A stretch of 64,000 nt of DNA from Rossellomorea sp. y25 (GTDB taxonomy: Bacteria > Bacillota > Bacilli > Bacillales > Bacillaceae_B): the NCBI RefSeq assembly GCF_038049935.1, contig NZ_CP145886.1, forward strand, positions 3,046,501-3,110,500, written 5' to 3'. The translations under genes and the position numbers were made by a program. The notes under the pieces are model-generated. The model ran no database searches. It was not told where the DNA came from and saw nothing but the letters and a program-made list of their open reading frames with translations. Within the stretch, counting starts at the first letter, position 1, and each line of letters starts with the position of its first letter. Below are positions 1-9,915 of the stretch, one piece after another.

Positions 1-281
1 TCATTCAGATTGAATTCTTCTTCCTCTTCCTTCTCTAACTCCGTGGCACCCGGATCATCATCTTCGTCGTTTTCATTGATGATTTCTACACCCTGTTCAC
101 CTAATTGTTCGTAAAATTCATCCATTTGATCTGAATCCAACTCGAACCCTGATAATTTATCAGCAATATCTTCGTATGTGAGGACTCCTCTTTTTTTACC
201 TTGGTTAACTAAAAATTCTTTCACCTGATCAACAGTTAATTCTGACGCTATTTGTTTGGAACGCGCTGACTTTTCAGCCAT
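1..281 (-). CDS. rpoD: RNA polymerase sigma factor SigA (RpoD), N-terminal part only
   Basis: Partial gene running off the left edge; only the first 93 or so codons are present. The start is the ATG at 281, preceded by a strong GGAGGGG ribosome binding site. The translation begins [16 protein letters not shown] and continues into an acidic stretch ([20 protein letters not shown]). This is the typical sigma region 1.1 followed by the acidic linker of primary sigma factors. It lies 36 bp downstream of dnaG on the same strand, the classic yqxD-dnaG-rpoD macromolecular synthesis operon. The DNA-binding regions 2 to 4 lie outside the window, so the call rests on the N-terminus and context. Confidence 0.93.
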   Translation of the reverse strand, partial: MAEKSARSKQIASELTVDQVKEFLVNQGKKRGVLTYEDIADKLSGFELDSDQMDEFYEQLGEQGVEIINENDEDDDPGATELEKEEEEEFNLN

Positions 282-317
282 TTGTTCCCCTCCTTCCAAC
301 TTCCTTACAAAACCTTA

Positions 318-2129
318 TTATAGAGACTTACGCAGCTGTAAGATTTCCATTGCTATTTGTGCTTCTTTTCGGTAATCCTTCAGTCGTTCTGCTTCTTTTC
401 TTTCCACTTCTTTTTCTTTTATTCTCAACATCTTTTGATGTTTTAACACCTGATTGACATAATCTACTAATTCTTGGTCCGTACTTTCTTCGCTAATAGA
501 CATCATTTCAATGTCCGTTACGATCCTTCTTAACCTCTCATCGGGAAGATACCCAATAAAGGCACTGGCACTTGGAGGTAGACCTTCTTCATAATAACCC
601 AATAAATAAGTAATAATAGCCTGATGTTCATCAATATTAAGGTTAGTACCTGCAAGCCACTCTTGCACCTTGTAAGCGATATTCGGATCCTTAAGCATAT
701 AGGCAATCAATCTTCTCTCAGCAGTTTGGTATGCGGGTAACAATTTAGACTGAGTCTGCCTGGTGAAAGTACCTTGCATACCTATCTGTTTAGGTGGTTT
801 AGACTTCCGTTTGTCCGGGCCTTCCAGTTCAGTTAACTGCTCTTGAAGAGCCTCTAAAGATAGTTCGAACTCATCCGCCAAATACCTTAAATAATAATCC
901 TTTTCAACCGCCTTACTCAGATGAGTAATTTCCTTAAGTATTTCTTCTATATACTTCAGGCGATCTCCTTCATCGTTTAAGTTTTTCTTCAGCTTATAGT
1001 ACCGAAGCTTAAATGCCATGAACGTTAAGCTTGCCCCTATTACATCTTGTTGAAACTTTGTTGAACCATATTTGGAAATGTAGTCATCAGGGTCTAATTG
1101 TTCCGGTATTGAAGCGACACGAATATTCAGCTGATGATTGTGAAGAAGATTTCCTGCCCGGAATGCAGCTTCCACTCCAGCAGAATCACCATCATAACAA
1201 ATGATAACGGAATCCGTTAGACGCTTGAGCAAGCCTATTTGCTGCTCTGTTAATGAAGTACCCATAGTGGCTACACCATTTTCCACTTCTGCTTCATTAG
1301 CTGAGATGACGTCGGCAAATCCTTCAAACAGGATGGCCTGTTGCTTTCTTCTAATCATTGCACGTGCGCCGTGATAATTATAAAGAATGCTGCTTTTGTT
1401 AAAAATTTTCGTTTCCGGACTGTTTAAGTACTTCGGTTCATCATTTGAATCAATGCTTCTTCCTGAAAATGCGACCGTGTTCCCTTTGGTATCAACAATA
1501 GGAAACATGATTCTTCCTCTGAAGCGATCTAAGAAGGAATTGTCTCTTTCTCTTCTAACGAGTAAACCCGCCTCTTCCATCAGCTCCAGGGAATAGCCTC
1601 GTTTCTGAAGGAACTTAACCGTGAAATCCCAGCTTGGAAGTGACCATCCAATCTGAAATTTAGTAATACTTTCAGTAGTAAACCCCCGGTCCAACAAATA
1701 TTCGAGGGCTTCCTGACCTTCCTTTGTATTTAGAAGGAGATGATGGTAAAATTTACTTAATAACCCATGAGCTTCCATCATTTGCTTTTCATCTTCTTGA
1801 GGGGGAAGTTCCCTTTCAGATGAAGAGGTTTGAATGGAGATTTCTTCTCCTACTTTAGAGCCAAGCTTTTGCGCTGCTTCCAGGAAGCTTAAACCATCAA
1901 CATCCATTAAAAACGTAAACGCATTTCCTCCGGCTCCGCATCCGAAGCAGTGAAATATTTGTTTGTCAGGGGAAACAGAAAAAGATGGAGTATTCTCTCC
2001 ATGAAACGGACACAAACCAAAATAATTGCGCCCCTGCTTTTTCAGTTGTACATAATCACTGACGACATCTACGATATCAGTTGACGATAAAATTTTATTT
2101 AACTTATCTTCAGGGATTCTTTCAGACAC
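318..2129 (-). CDS. dnaG: DNA primase
   Basis: Synthesises RNA primers for the replication fork and partners with the replicative helicase. The 603-aa length is normal. The N-terminal CHC2-type zinc finger is visible (C40, H43, C61, C64 in GLCPFHGE and HCFGCGAGG). The catalytic TOPRIM domain lies around residues 262-345, with E269 in LFEGFAD and the D313-x-D315 pair in CYDGDSAG. The C-terminal roughly 140 residues correspond to the helicase-interaction domain. It sits between yqxD and rpoD on the same strand. I see no defects. The family assignment is firm. Confidence 0.98.
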   Translation of the reverse strand: MSERIPEDKLNKILSSTDIVDVVSDYVQLKKQGRNYFGLCPFHGENTPSFSVSPDKQIFHCFGCGAGGNAFTFLMDVDGLSFLEAAQKLGSKVGEEISIQTSSSERELPPQEDEKQMMEAHGLLSKFYHHLLLNTKEGQEALEYLLDRGFTTESITKFQIGWSLPSWDFTVKFLQKRGYSLELMEEAGLLVRRERDNSFLDRFRGRIMFPIVDTKGNTVAFSGRSIDSNDEPKYLNSPETKIFNKSSILYNYHGARAMIRRKQQAILFEGFADVISANEAEVENGVATMGTSLTEQQIGLLKRLTDSVIICYDGDSAGVEAAFRAGNLLHNHQLNIRVASIPEQLDPDDYISKYGSTKFQQDVIGASLTFMAFKLRYYKLKKNLNDEGDRLKYIEEILKEITHLSKAVEKDYYLRYLADEFELSLEALQEQLTELEGPDKRKSKPPKQIGMQGTFTRQTQSKLLPAYQTAERRLIAYMLKDPNIAYKVQEWLAGTNLNIDEHQAIITYLLGYYEEGLPPSASAFIGYLPDERLRRIVTDIEMMSISEESTDQELVDYVNQVLKHQKMLRIKEKEVERKEAERLKDYRKEAQIAMEILQLRKSL

Positions 2130-2176
2130 GATTTATCACCTGTTTTTATTTACCCTCTTAATCCATTCTGTATTTA

Positions 2177-2641
2177 TTAAGATTCTCCTGCAATTTCCGA
2201 CAAGATTTTATCGAAGCAAATACAAAATGTTTCTCTGTCTTCATTTGTAAAAGGTTTAGGACCTTTACCATAGTTTCCTTTACGGCGTTCTTTTGCTGCG
2301 ACGTATCGATAATCGAGTGCGGTGACTATACTCTCTTCCCTGTAGGCTTTTCCCCTGGGAGAGATTGCATAAACTTTTTTCGGCAAGACCAAGCTTGCCA
2401 ATCCAATATCCTGGGTTACCAGTACATCCTGGGGTCTGACATGGTTCATAATGTATAAGTCAGCCGCTTCTTTCGAACTATCGACATATACCCACCTGCC
2501 TTGGTCAGGTGTGTTCTTTCTATGGGCATGAGAAGCAACAAAAACAACTTCAAATCCATATACTCTGGTAATTTTAATGATTTCCTGTTTTACCGGGCAA
2601 GCATCTGCATCTACATAGACGATAGACTTATGTTCGCTCAT
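2177..2641 (-). CDS. yqxD: UPF0178 family protein YqxD (YaiI-like)
   Basis: A 154-aa protein of the YaiI/YqxD (UPF0178) family, whose biochemical role is not established; a PIN-like nuclease fold has been suggested for the family. The N-terminal motif YVDADACPVK (residues 9-18) is the family hallmark, followed by a conserved VTQDIGLA segment near residue 76. It is the first gene of the yqxD-dnaG-rpoD cluster, 47 bp upstream of dnaG, as in B. subtilis. The start codon is ATG at 2641. Confidence 0.9.
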   Translation of the reverse strand: MSEHKSIVYVDADACPVKQEIIKITRVYGFEVVFVASHAHRKNTPDQGRWVYVDSSKEAADLYIMNHVRPQDVLVTQDIGLASLVLPKKVYAISPRGKAYREESIVTALDYRYVAAKERRKGNYGKGPKPFTNEDRETFCICFDKILSEIAGES

Positions 2642-2770
2642 ACTAACTATTCTACATCACTCCGTATTATCCTTCTCTCTTTATGAACTTTCCTAGAGAT
2701 TTGATTAAAATTGTCGAATTTTAATTGAGACGAGACTTGACATATCACAATAATTAGTTTATTCCTTAAG

Positions 2771-2843
2771 GGTTTAGTCTAAACCTATTTTAAATATTTT
2801 TATCACAATTTTTTATTATAGTATAATCGGACAGGTTTGACCA
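2771..2843 (-). promoter_or_regulatory. Possible promoter of the yqxD-dnaG-rpoD operon with a 15-bp palindrome in the leader
   Basis: On the minus strand there is a perfect TATAAT (2820..2815) with a weak -35 hexamer TGGTCA (2843..2838) exactly 17 bp upstream. About 30 bp downstream of the -10 lies a perfect palindrome GGTTTAG-T-CTAAACC (2771-2785). The palindrome could be an operator or a short leader hairpin; no regulator is identifiable. The rest of the 315-bp gap between yqxD and yqfL is AT-rich, apart from a terminator at its right end. Confidence 0.4.
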
Positions 2844-2900
2844 CTATAAAAACTCAGGTAAATGAAACCTTTCTATGCTAATGTTTATATTCACCCAAAA

Positions 2901-2944
2901 AAAGAATGATTCTTCCACTTTATTCAGGGAAAGAATCATTCTTT
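2901..2944 (-). terminator. Terminator downstream of yqfL
   Basis: Perfect 14-bp stem (AAAGAATGATTCTT at 2901-2914 and its complement at 2931-2944) with a 16-nt loop. It lies 12 bp after the yqfL stop codon and ends the ccpN-yqfL unit. Both flanks are T/A rich, so it could act in either direction. Confidence 0.85.
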
Positions 2945-2956
2945 TTTACTTAAAAG

Positions 2957-3766
2957 TTAATCGTTTGAGTGCTGATAGATATTGGTAATGACATTCGCTG
3001 TTTCTTCAACCGCTTTGTTCGTTACGTCGATCACATGACACCCGATCCGATCGGTGATTTTCTCGAAATATTTCAGCTCATCTTCGATCCGTTGAATATT
3101 CGCATAGCTCGCCTGATCGTTCAATCCCAATGATTTTAATCTTTCACGGCGGATTGTATTTAACTTCTCAGGGCTGATCTTTAATCCGAAACATTTCTTC
3201 GGAGAAACCATAAACAGTTCCTCTGGAGGATCGACTTCCGGTACGAGTGGTACATTGGCCACTTTAATTCTCTTCAGTGCAAGGTATTGTGATAATGGCG
3301 TTTTCGATGTTCTTGATACACCCACTAAGACAATATCCGCTCTAAGGATACCGCGAGGATCTCTGCCGTCGTCGTACTTAACGGCAAACTCAATGGCTTC
3401 TACTTTCTTAAAGTAATCATCATCCAACTTTCTTACCGTTCCTGGCTCGAACAATGGTTCCTTTTGGTAAACTGATTGATATTTATCCATTAATGGACCG
3501 ATAATATCGAAAGCGTATAACTCTTCTCTTTCAGCTTCTTTTTTAATATACGCCCGCATATCCGGCTTTACCAGGGTGTAAACAATAAGCCCCTGGTTTA
3601 ATTTCGCTAAGGAAATCACTTCGTCGATATGTTCCAGGTCCTCTACATACGGAAAGCGTTTAATGACCGTATTGGAACCATTGAATTGGCTAATCGCCGC
3701 TTTTGTGACTAGTTCAGCAGTTTCACCCACCGAGTCGGAAACAACATAGATGATCGGTTCTCTCAC
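2957..3766 (-). CDS. yqfL: PPDK regulatory protein (bifunctional kinase/pyrophosphorylase, DUF299)
   Basis: Member of the DUF299/PpsR family, which uses ADP to phosphorylate and inactivate pyruvate phosphate dikinase (or PEP synthetase), and reactivates it by phosphorolysis. 269 aa, normal length. The ATP/ADP-binding loop GVSRTSKT is at residues 149-156, and the N-terminal SDSVGET motif is at residues 10-16. It follows ccpN by 16 bp, and the two form a unit ending at the hairpin at 2901-2944. In B. subtilis YqfL is linked functionally to the repressor CcpN, matching this arrangement. The actual target enzyme cannot be told from this window. Confidence 0.93.
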   Translation of the reverse strand: MREPIIYVVSDSVGETAELVTKAAISQFNGSNTVIKRFPYVEDLEHIDEVISLAKLNQGLIVYTLVKPDMRAYIKKEAEREELYAFDIIGPLMDKYQSVYQKEPLFEPGTVRKLDDDYFKKVEAIEFAVKYDDGRDPRGILRADIVLVGVSRTSKTPLSQYLALKRIKVANVPLVPEVDPPEELFMVSPKKCFGLKISPEKLNTIRRERLKSLGLNDQASYANIQRIEDELKYFEKITDRIGCHVIDVTNKAVEETANVITNIYQHSND

Positions 3767-3782
3767 GATCGTTCACCACCTT

Positions 3783-4409
3783 CTAATATTCATCTGCTAA
3801 TGCTACAAATGCTTTCGTGATATTGGTTTTCGTAATTCTGCCTATTACCTCTAAATCGCCTTTTTCTGTTTTCTTAATCACAGGAACAGAGTCAATTTGC
3901 TTATGAATCAAGTCTTTGGCTACGCCTATTAGCTGGTCATCTTTTTCACAGACGGTAATATTGGGCATTCTCGTCATAATAATATTCACCGGCAAGGTAC
4001 TAAGTTCCTGCTTCCCGATGCTCGCTCTTAAAAGATCCTTACGAGATAGAACTCCAACTAAATACGTATTGGCATCGACTACAAATAATGTCCCTACGTC
4101 CTCCAGGAACATTGTAACAATGGCATCATACACAGAAACATTTTCATTTACCACTACAGGAATCGATTGATAATCCTTAACATATATTTTGTTAAGGTTT
4201 TCTGTCAACAGCTGCGTTCCTGTTTTCCCTGTATAGAAATATCCCACTCTGGGACGGGCATCAAGGTAACCCGCCATGGTTAGAATGGCTAGATCAGGTC
4301 TGAGAGTTGCCCTGGTCAAGTTTAATTGATCGGCGATTTGTTCACCAGTGATAGGTCCGTTGTCTTTAACTATTTGTAAGATATGTTCTTGACGCTTATT
4401 AAGTTCGAT
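3783..4409 (-). CDS. ccpN: Transcriptional repressor CcpN (anomalous start)
   Basis: CcpN represses gluconeogenic genes (gapB, pckA) and the small RNA SR1 under glycolytic conditions in B. subtilis. The protein has an N-terminal winged helix (IADQLNLTRATLRPDLAI) followed by two CBS domains (DVGTLFVVDA and IDSVPVIKK regions). The frame shows homology up to codon ATC at 4409 (TIELNKRQEHILQIVK-like), about 208 aa, but there is no ATG, GTG or TTG between an upstream TGA (4418..4416) and an internal TTG at 4319 inside the helix-turn-helix. An excellent Shine-Dalgarno AGGTGGTGA (4424..4416) is spaced 6 nt from the ATC. Either a near-cognate ATC start is used, or one base has been inserted near 4411-4417. 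The stop is at 3783. Confidence 0.85.
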   Translation of the reverse strand: MELNKRQEHILQIVKDNGPITGEQIADQLNLTRATLRPDLAILTMAGYLDARPRVGYFYTGKTGTQLLTENLNKIYVKDYQSIPVVVNENVSVYDAIVTMFLEDVGTLFVVDANTYLVGVLSRKDLLRASIGKQELSTLPVNIIMTRMPNITVCEKDDQLIGVAKDLIHKQIDSVPVIKKTEKGDLEVIGRITKTNITKAFVALADEY

Positions 4410-4439
4410 TGTTACTCACCACCTAACGAACAGACTATT

Positions 4440-4450
4440 TATGTTATACT
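4440..4450 (+). promoter_or_regulatory. Candidate CcpN operator upstream of ccpN
   Basis: TATGTTATACT fits the published CcpN consensus TRTGHYATAYW at every position. It lies 15 bp upstream of the ccpN Shine-Dalgarno, inside a region with several TATA-type -10 sequences. A second, imperfect copy (TATGAAATATT) follows at 4454-4464. This would allow autoregulation; that is inference only. Confidence 0.45.
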
Positions 4451-4644
4451 TTATATGAAATATTATATACTATTTAATCGAAATGAAAAGAGCATATTAT
4501 CATTCTATTGTGTCAACACTATATTTTAAATTTCACTTTACAAAGAGTATCTTTTTTTAAAACAAACTTCAAATCTTTTCTCTTCATGAGATCAATAGTT
4601 GTTTTTATTCAAGCATCATGATAAAATATCTTCATCTTACAACC

Positions 4645-4850
4645 AATAATGCTATGACGGATCGATAAGTACTTGCTGCACTCAAGCGACCAGGGAGGGT
4701 GAAAGCCTGGAAAGCAAGGAAACGGCAATCCCGAGCTATTTAAACTTTAAAAGTGGGTATACATGTATGACACGTATATCAACTAGGGTGGAACCGCGAG
4801 TATCAAGCTCGTCCCTAGGCCATGCGCCTAGGGACGAGCTTTTTTATTTT
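4645..4850 (+). ncRNA. Glycine T-box leader of glyQS
   Basis: tRNA-sensing leader controlling glyQS by transcription attenuation. The T-box sequence AGGGTGGAACCGCG is at 4785-4798. It is followed by an intrinsic terminator with a 16-bp perfect stem (4805-4820 and 4826-4841) and a T-tract. Stem I shows the AGTA loop-E sequence near 4669. A GGC triplet at 4724-4726, in the expected specifier position, matches a glycine codon. The glyQS start codon is about 35 bp downstream. The specifier assignment is inferred from the downstream gene. Confidence 0.93.
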
Positions 4851-4882
4851 ATTTACATACATGATGAAAAGGAGTGACTTTT

Positions 4883-6256
4883 ATGTCAATGGAACAAGTA
4901 GTAAATTTAGCGAAGCATCGCGGATTTGTTTTCCCGGGTTCTGAAATTTACGGAGGACTTGCTAACACGTGGGATTACGGTCCATTAGGTGTAGAATTAA
5001 AAAACAATATTAAAAAAGCATGGTGGAAAAAATTCGTACAGGAGTCCCCTTACAACGTGGGTCTCGATGCAAGTATTTTAATGAATCCACAAACCTGGGT
5101 AGCCTCTGGTCACGTTGGAAACTTCAACGATCCAATGATCGACTGTAAGCAGTGTAAAACACGCCACCGTGCAGACAAAATCATTGAAAATGCCCTTGAA
5201 GAAAAAGGTATTGAAATGATAGTGGATGGACTTTCGTTTGAGAAAATGGAAGAAATCATCAAGGAGCACAGCATAGCGTGCCCGGATTGCGGAAGCCAGG
5301 ACTTCACGGATATCCGTCAATTCGATTTAATGTTTAAAACTCACCAAGGCGTTACGGAATCTTCAACAAACGAAATCTATTTACGCCCTGAAACGGCTCA
5401 AGGAATCTTTGTCAACTTCAAAAATGTGCAGCGTTCCATGCGTAAGAAAATGCCATTTGGTATTGCACAAGTCGGAAAAAGCTTCCGTAATGAAATTACA
5501 CCTGGTAACTTCACATTCAGAACACGTGAATTTGAACAAATGGAACTGGAATTCTTCTGTAAACCAGGCGAAGACCTCGAGTGGTTCTCTTACTGGCGTG
5601 AATTCTGTAAAAACTGGTTACTTAACCTGGGAATGAACGAAGATAACATGCGTTTACGCGATCATGATAAAGACGAATTATCCCATTACAGCAATGCAAC
5701 TACGGATATTGAATACAAATTCCCATTCGGATGGGGAGAGCTTTGGGGCGTAGCAGATCGTACAGACTTTGATCTAAAGCGTCATATGGAACATTCCAAT
5801 GAGGATTTCCATTACATGGATCCTCAAACAAACGAAAAGTATGTACCATACTGTATCGAACCGTCTCTCGGAGCAGACCGTGTAACTCTTGCGTTCCTGT
5901 GTGATGCCTTTGAAGAAGAGGAGCTTGAAAATGATTCACGTACAGTGCTTCGTTTCCATCCGGCACTGGCTCCATTCAAGGCTGCGGTACTGCCGCTTTC
6001 GAAGAAGTTGTCTGATGATGCATTCAAGGTGTATGAAGAATTATCACAGGATCTTATGATTGACTTCGACGAAACAGCATCAATCGGTAAACGCTACCGT
6101 CGTCAAGATGAAATCGGTACACCATTCTGTATCACATTTGACTTTGACTCCGTTGAAGATCGTCAAGTGACCGTGCGTGACCGTGACACAATGGATCAGG
6201 TAAGAATGCCTATCAGCGAAGTTAAAGCATTTTTACAGGGAAAAATTCAATTTTAA
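4883..6256 (+). CDS. glyQS: Glycyl-tRNA synthetase, single-chain dimeric type
   Basis: Charges tRNA-Gly. This is the eukaryote/archaea-like alpha2 class II enzyme (457 aa), not the alpha2beta2 GlyQ/GlyS pair that B. subtilis carries. Class II signatures are visible: motif 2-like FRNEITP (around residue 200) and the C-terminal motif 3 region [14 protein letters not shown] (around 325). An insert carries two CxxC pairs (CKQCKTRH and CPDCGSQD) suggestive of a zinc site. I chose the ATG at 4883 because the ribosome binding site AAAGGAGTGA immediately precedes it; an upstream in-frame GTG lies inside that site. It is controlled by the T-box just upstream. Confidence 0.96.
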   Translation: MSMEQVVNLAKHRGFVFPGSEIYGGLANTWDYGPLGVELKNNIKKAWWKKFVQESPYNVGLDASILMNPQTWVASGHVGNFNDPMIDCKQCKTRHRADKIIENALEEKGIEMIVDGLSFEKMEEIIKEHSIACPDCGSQDFTDIRQFDLMFKTHQGVTESSTNEIYLRPETAQGIFVNFKNVQRSMRKKMPFGIAQVGKSFRNEITPGNFTFRTREFEQMELEFFCKPGEDLEWFSYWREFCKNWLLNLGMNEDNMRLRDHDKDELSHYSNATTDIEYKFPFGWGELWGVADRTDFDLKRHMEHSNEDFHYMDPQTNEKYVPYCIEPSLGADRVTLAFLCDAFEEEELENDSRTVLRFHPALAPFKAAVLPLSKKLSDDAFKVYEELSQDLMIDFDETASIGKRYRRQDEIGTPFCITFDFDSVEDRQVTVRDRDTMDQVRMPISEVKAFLQGKIQF

Positions 6257-6262
6257 AACCTA

Positions 6263-6377
6263 AAGCGGAGGGGCTTTGCCCAGAGGCGACAAGCATAAGA
6301 CGAACATACCGGAAAGGCGTTCTTTGCCTTTTTGGTATGTTTGACTTATGACCTCGAGCCTCTAAGCCCCGGAGCTT
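6263..6377. repeat. Palindromic interspersed element, family C, copy 1
   Basis: About 115 bp starting AAGCGGAGGGGCTT and ending AAGCCCCGGAGCTT, 7 bp after the glyQS stop. It folds as one long interrupted hairpin: GGGGCTT/AAGCCCC, then GACAAGCATAAG/CTTATGACCTC, then ACATACCGGAAAGGC/GCCTTTTTGGTATGT. Related copies are at 31482-31599 (inverted) and 45139-45256. No ORF is supported. Confidence 0.85.
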
Positions 6378-6395
6378 GCAGACACATAAAAAACA

Positions 6396-6422
6396 GGCCC
6401 ATTCACATATCGTGAATGGGCC
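6396..6422 (-). terminator. Terminator shared by recO and glyQS
   Basis: Perfect 11-bp stem GGCCCATTCAC/GTGAATGGGCC with a 5-nt loop. On the minus strand it is followed by TGTTTTTTATG, a good T-tract for recO. On the plus strand the tail is weaker. Confidence 0.85.
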
Positions 6423-6453
6423 ATTTCTATATAATCACAAGCAGCTTTATAAG

Positions 6454-7206
6454 CTAGAATAAGTCCTTTAGGTTATCCATTTGGTCGAGGAACCTTCTGG
6501 ATTTTAATGTTAAACCTGAATTTTCATCGTAATAAGTCCTGATTACCCGCTTCAATTGAAGTTTTGTTTCATCTTTTACCGATATATTTCCCAATCGATT
6601 GAGATCAAAATAGTAAAATACCCTCAGAAGCTTCACAGTGCTTTGTGAGATCGGAAAATGATGAGGATCTTCACTTAGACAGCGATGACAGATGAATCCA
6701 TTTTCTTTAAAGGAAAAGGCGAACTCACCATCAGCTTCCCCGCATACACTACATCCATTCAAATGAGGATACAGCCCCAATACCGGGAGCATCTTCATTT
6801 CAAATATGTGCATAAGAATCTCAGGATCATAGTCTTCATTTAAATAGTGAATGGTCTTGTAAAGCAATTCAAATAGAAATGGGTTCGGTTTCCGGTCCTC
6901 CGTCGCTTTGTCGAGAAGGTCGACGATGTAAGTGGCATAAGCCGTCTTAAACAAATCTTCCCTTACATGCCTTAACGATTCAACCATCTCTCCCTGTTGG
7001 AGAGTCCCCAGCCCACTTCCTTTAATAAAAAGGAAATAACCATATGTAAACAATTGTGAAATGGCGGATAGACGGCTATTAGGTTTCTTTGCCCCTCTAG
7101 CCATCAATCCAATCTTTCCGAATTCTCGTGTGTATATGGTAACAATTTTGTTCGACTCACCGTAATGATTCGTTCGAATAACGATTCCTTCACACTTCTG
7201 TAGCAT
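6454..7206 (-). CDS. recO: DNA repair protein RecO
   Basis: Recombination mediator that loads RecA together with RecF and RecR and anneals ssDNA. It starts with an OB-fold ([18 protein letters not shown]...GLMARGAKK). In the C-terminal half two CxxC pairs form a likely zinc site ([11 protein letters not shown]...CHRC). 250 aa, normal. I chose the ATG at 7206 over the longer frame because GGGAGGTGG lies directly upstream. It follows yqzL and era on the same strand, as in B. subtilis. Confidence 0.95.
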   Translation of the reverse strand: MLQKCEGIVIRTNHYGESNKIVTIYTREFGKIGLMARGAKKPNSRLSAISQLFTYGYFLFIKGSGLGTLQQGEMVESLRHVREDLFKTAYATYIVDLLDKATEDRKPNPFLFELLYKTIHYLNEDYDPEILMHIFEMKMLPVLGLYPHLNGCSVCGEADGEFAFSFKENGFICHRCLSEDPHHFPISQSTVKLLRVFYYFDLNRLGNISVKDETKLQLKRVIRTYYDENSGLTLKSRRFLDQMDNLKDLF

Positions 7207-7251
7207 ATAGCCACCTCCCGATATCAATCCACCCGGGTGATGACAAACTTA

Positions 7252-7395
7252 TCACGTTAAAGGAAAATCAACTTCCGCTGTTTCTTCTTCAAAGCTGTAA
7301 GGATCCTCAACCGTCTCCTTTTCAAGCTCCTTAAAAAGTAAATAGGTGTCTATACTTCCTGTCTGCGAAAAAAATTTCCATGTTAAGTCTAACAT
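7252..7395 (-). CDS. yqzL: YqzL family small protein
   Basis: 47-aa ORF starting ATG at 7395 with an AAAGGTGGG ribosome binding site. The translation begins MLDLTWKFFSQTGSIDTYLL and has an acidic C-terminal half (EEETAEVDF). It matches the YqzL family of short Bacillus proteins found between era and recO. The function is unknown. The ORF lies in the gap between era and recO on the same strand. Confidence 0.88.
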   Translation of the reverse strand: MLDLTWKFFSQTGSIDTYLLFKELEKETVEDPYSFEEETAEVDFPLT

Positions 7396-7506
7396 AAAAA
7401 ACCCACCTTTCTGGATTTAAACTAGCAAGACTTCATAAGCTTTCTTGTGATTAGAATGAGCATTTTCTCTCTAAAAGATGTGGCCTAAATATTGTTAATT
7501 TAATCA

Positions 7507-8854
<1,348 letters not shown>

Positions 8855-8989
8855 TTACTACAATTTTCATAAAAGAAAATGGGCTGTTATCATTTTGTAA
8901 TAAAATAGTTAGATAATTCAAACTATTTATTGATTTTGTCCTTTGCTCCACTTATTCTATACAAGTATAAGAACGTTTTCAAATGAATT

Positions 8990-9035
8990 AAAGGCTGCAA
9001 GAGAGAAATCGTTCAATTTCTCTCTTGCAGCCTTT
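8990..9035 (-). terminator. Strong hairpin between dgkA and cdd
   Basis: Perfect 20-bp stem (8990-9009 with 9016-9035) and a 6-nt loop, AAAGGCTGCAAGAGAGAAAT paired with its complement. It follows the dgkA stop by about 30 bp. The minus-strand tail (CTTTAATTCATT) is only modestly T-rich, so it may be a leaky terminator or an mRNA stabiliser. Confidence 0.75.
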
Positions 9036-9068
9036 GTTTTCCAGATATTCGTATCTTCTTTGCTTCCA

Positions 9069-9467
9069 TCAAAGAGCAGAAATAAGCTCAAGTAGCTTTG
9101 GAAGAAATATAATGACACCAACAATCGCAGTACAGAACGCAAAGAGTAATACGGCAGCCGATGCAAGGTCCTTTGCCGCTTTCGCCAAGGGATGGTAGTC
9201 TGAAGTTGAAAGGTCCACAGCCTTTTCAATCGCTGTATTCATTGTTTCAAGTGCCAACACCGAAAACACCAATATGATCAGGATGATCCATTCCATGGCA
9301 GATACAGAAAGCATATACGCTAAGATAAAAACAATTATCCCTACACATGAGTGAATCCTGAAATTCTGCTCCGTGGCCCATACAGATTTAATCCCATCTA
9401 CGGCATACTCAAAAGACTTCAAGAACCTGAATAGGCCAAACTTAGTCCCTTTTGAGTCCATATTCAT
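9069..9467 (-). CDS. dgkA: Diacylglycerol kinase family protein (undecaprenol kinase)
   Basis: Small integral membrane kinase. The Gram-positive members phosphorylate undecaprenol, feeding the lipid carrier used in wall synthesis. 132 aa with three predicted membrane segments (about residues 33-52, 57-76 and 95-130). It contains the conserved catalytic [12 protein letters not shown] motif (about 75-86). Its start overlaps the 3' end of ybeY by 26 bp, so the two are co-transcribed. Substrate choice is inferred from the Firmicute family. Confidence 0.93.
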   Translation of the reverse strand: MNMDSKGTKFGLFRFLKSFEYAVDGIKSVWATEQNFRIHSCVGIIVFILAYMLSVSAMEWIILIILVFSVLALETMNTAIEKAVDLSTSDYHPLAKAAKDLASAAVLLFAFCTAIVGVIIFLPKLLELISAL

Positions 9468-9915
9468 CTAAAATATCCTTTTGTCTCTGAAACATTTTCT
9501 TTTCATCCATTGCTTCCATATGATCATAGCCCAATAAATGCAGGAAACCGTGAAGAGCAAGAAAACCCAGTTCACGGGAAAATGAATGATTATATTCTTC
9601 CGCCTGCTCTTTGGCTCGATCGATGGAAATGATAATATCACCGAGTACACGGGGAATTTGACCACCTACAATTTCAACTTCGTCCTCTCCCAATTCTTCA
9701 AGAGCAAAGGAAATCACATCTGTGGGCTGGTCCTTGTGGCGGTATTCACAATTGATTTCCTGGATTCTTTCGTTCGTCACAAACGTAACCGATACTTCGC
9801 TGTCATCTTCGACCTCTTCTTTTTTTGCTGCAAAGTTTAAGATGTTTTGCACCAAACTTGTTTCCTCTTCGGATAATTTTTCAGTTTCATCAATAAAGTC
9901 GATCAATAATGTCAT
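9442..9915 (-). CDS. ybeY: Endoribonuclease YbeY
   Basis: Metal-dependent RNase involved in 16S rRNA maturation and ribosome quality control. 157 aa. The metal site [11 protein letters not shown] lies near residues 124-134 and is intact. It overlaps pgpH upstream by 4 bp (ATGA junction) and dgkA downstream, so it is translated in a tightly packed unit. Confidence 0.96.
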   Translation of the reverse strand: MTLLIDFIDETEKLSEEETSLVQNILNFAAKKEEVEDDSEVSVTFVTNERIQEINCEYRHKDQPTDVISFALEELGEDEVEIVGGQIPRVLGDIIISIDRAKEQAEEYNHSFSRELGFLALHGFLHLLGYDHMEAMDEKKMFQRQKDILDEYGLKRD

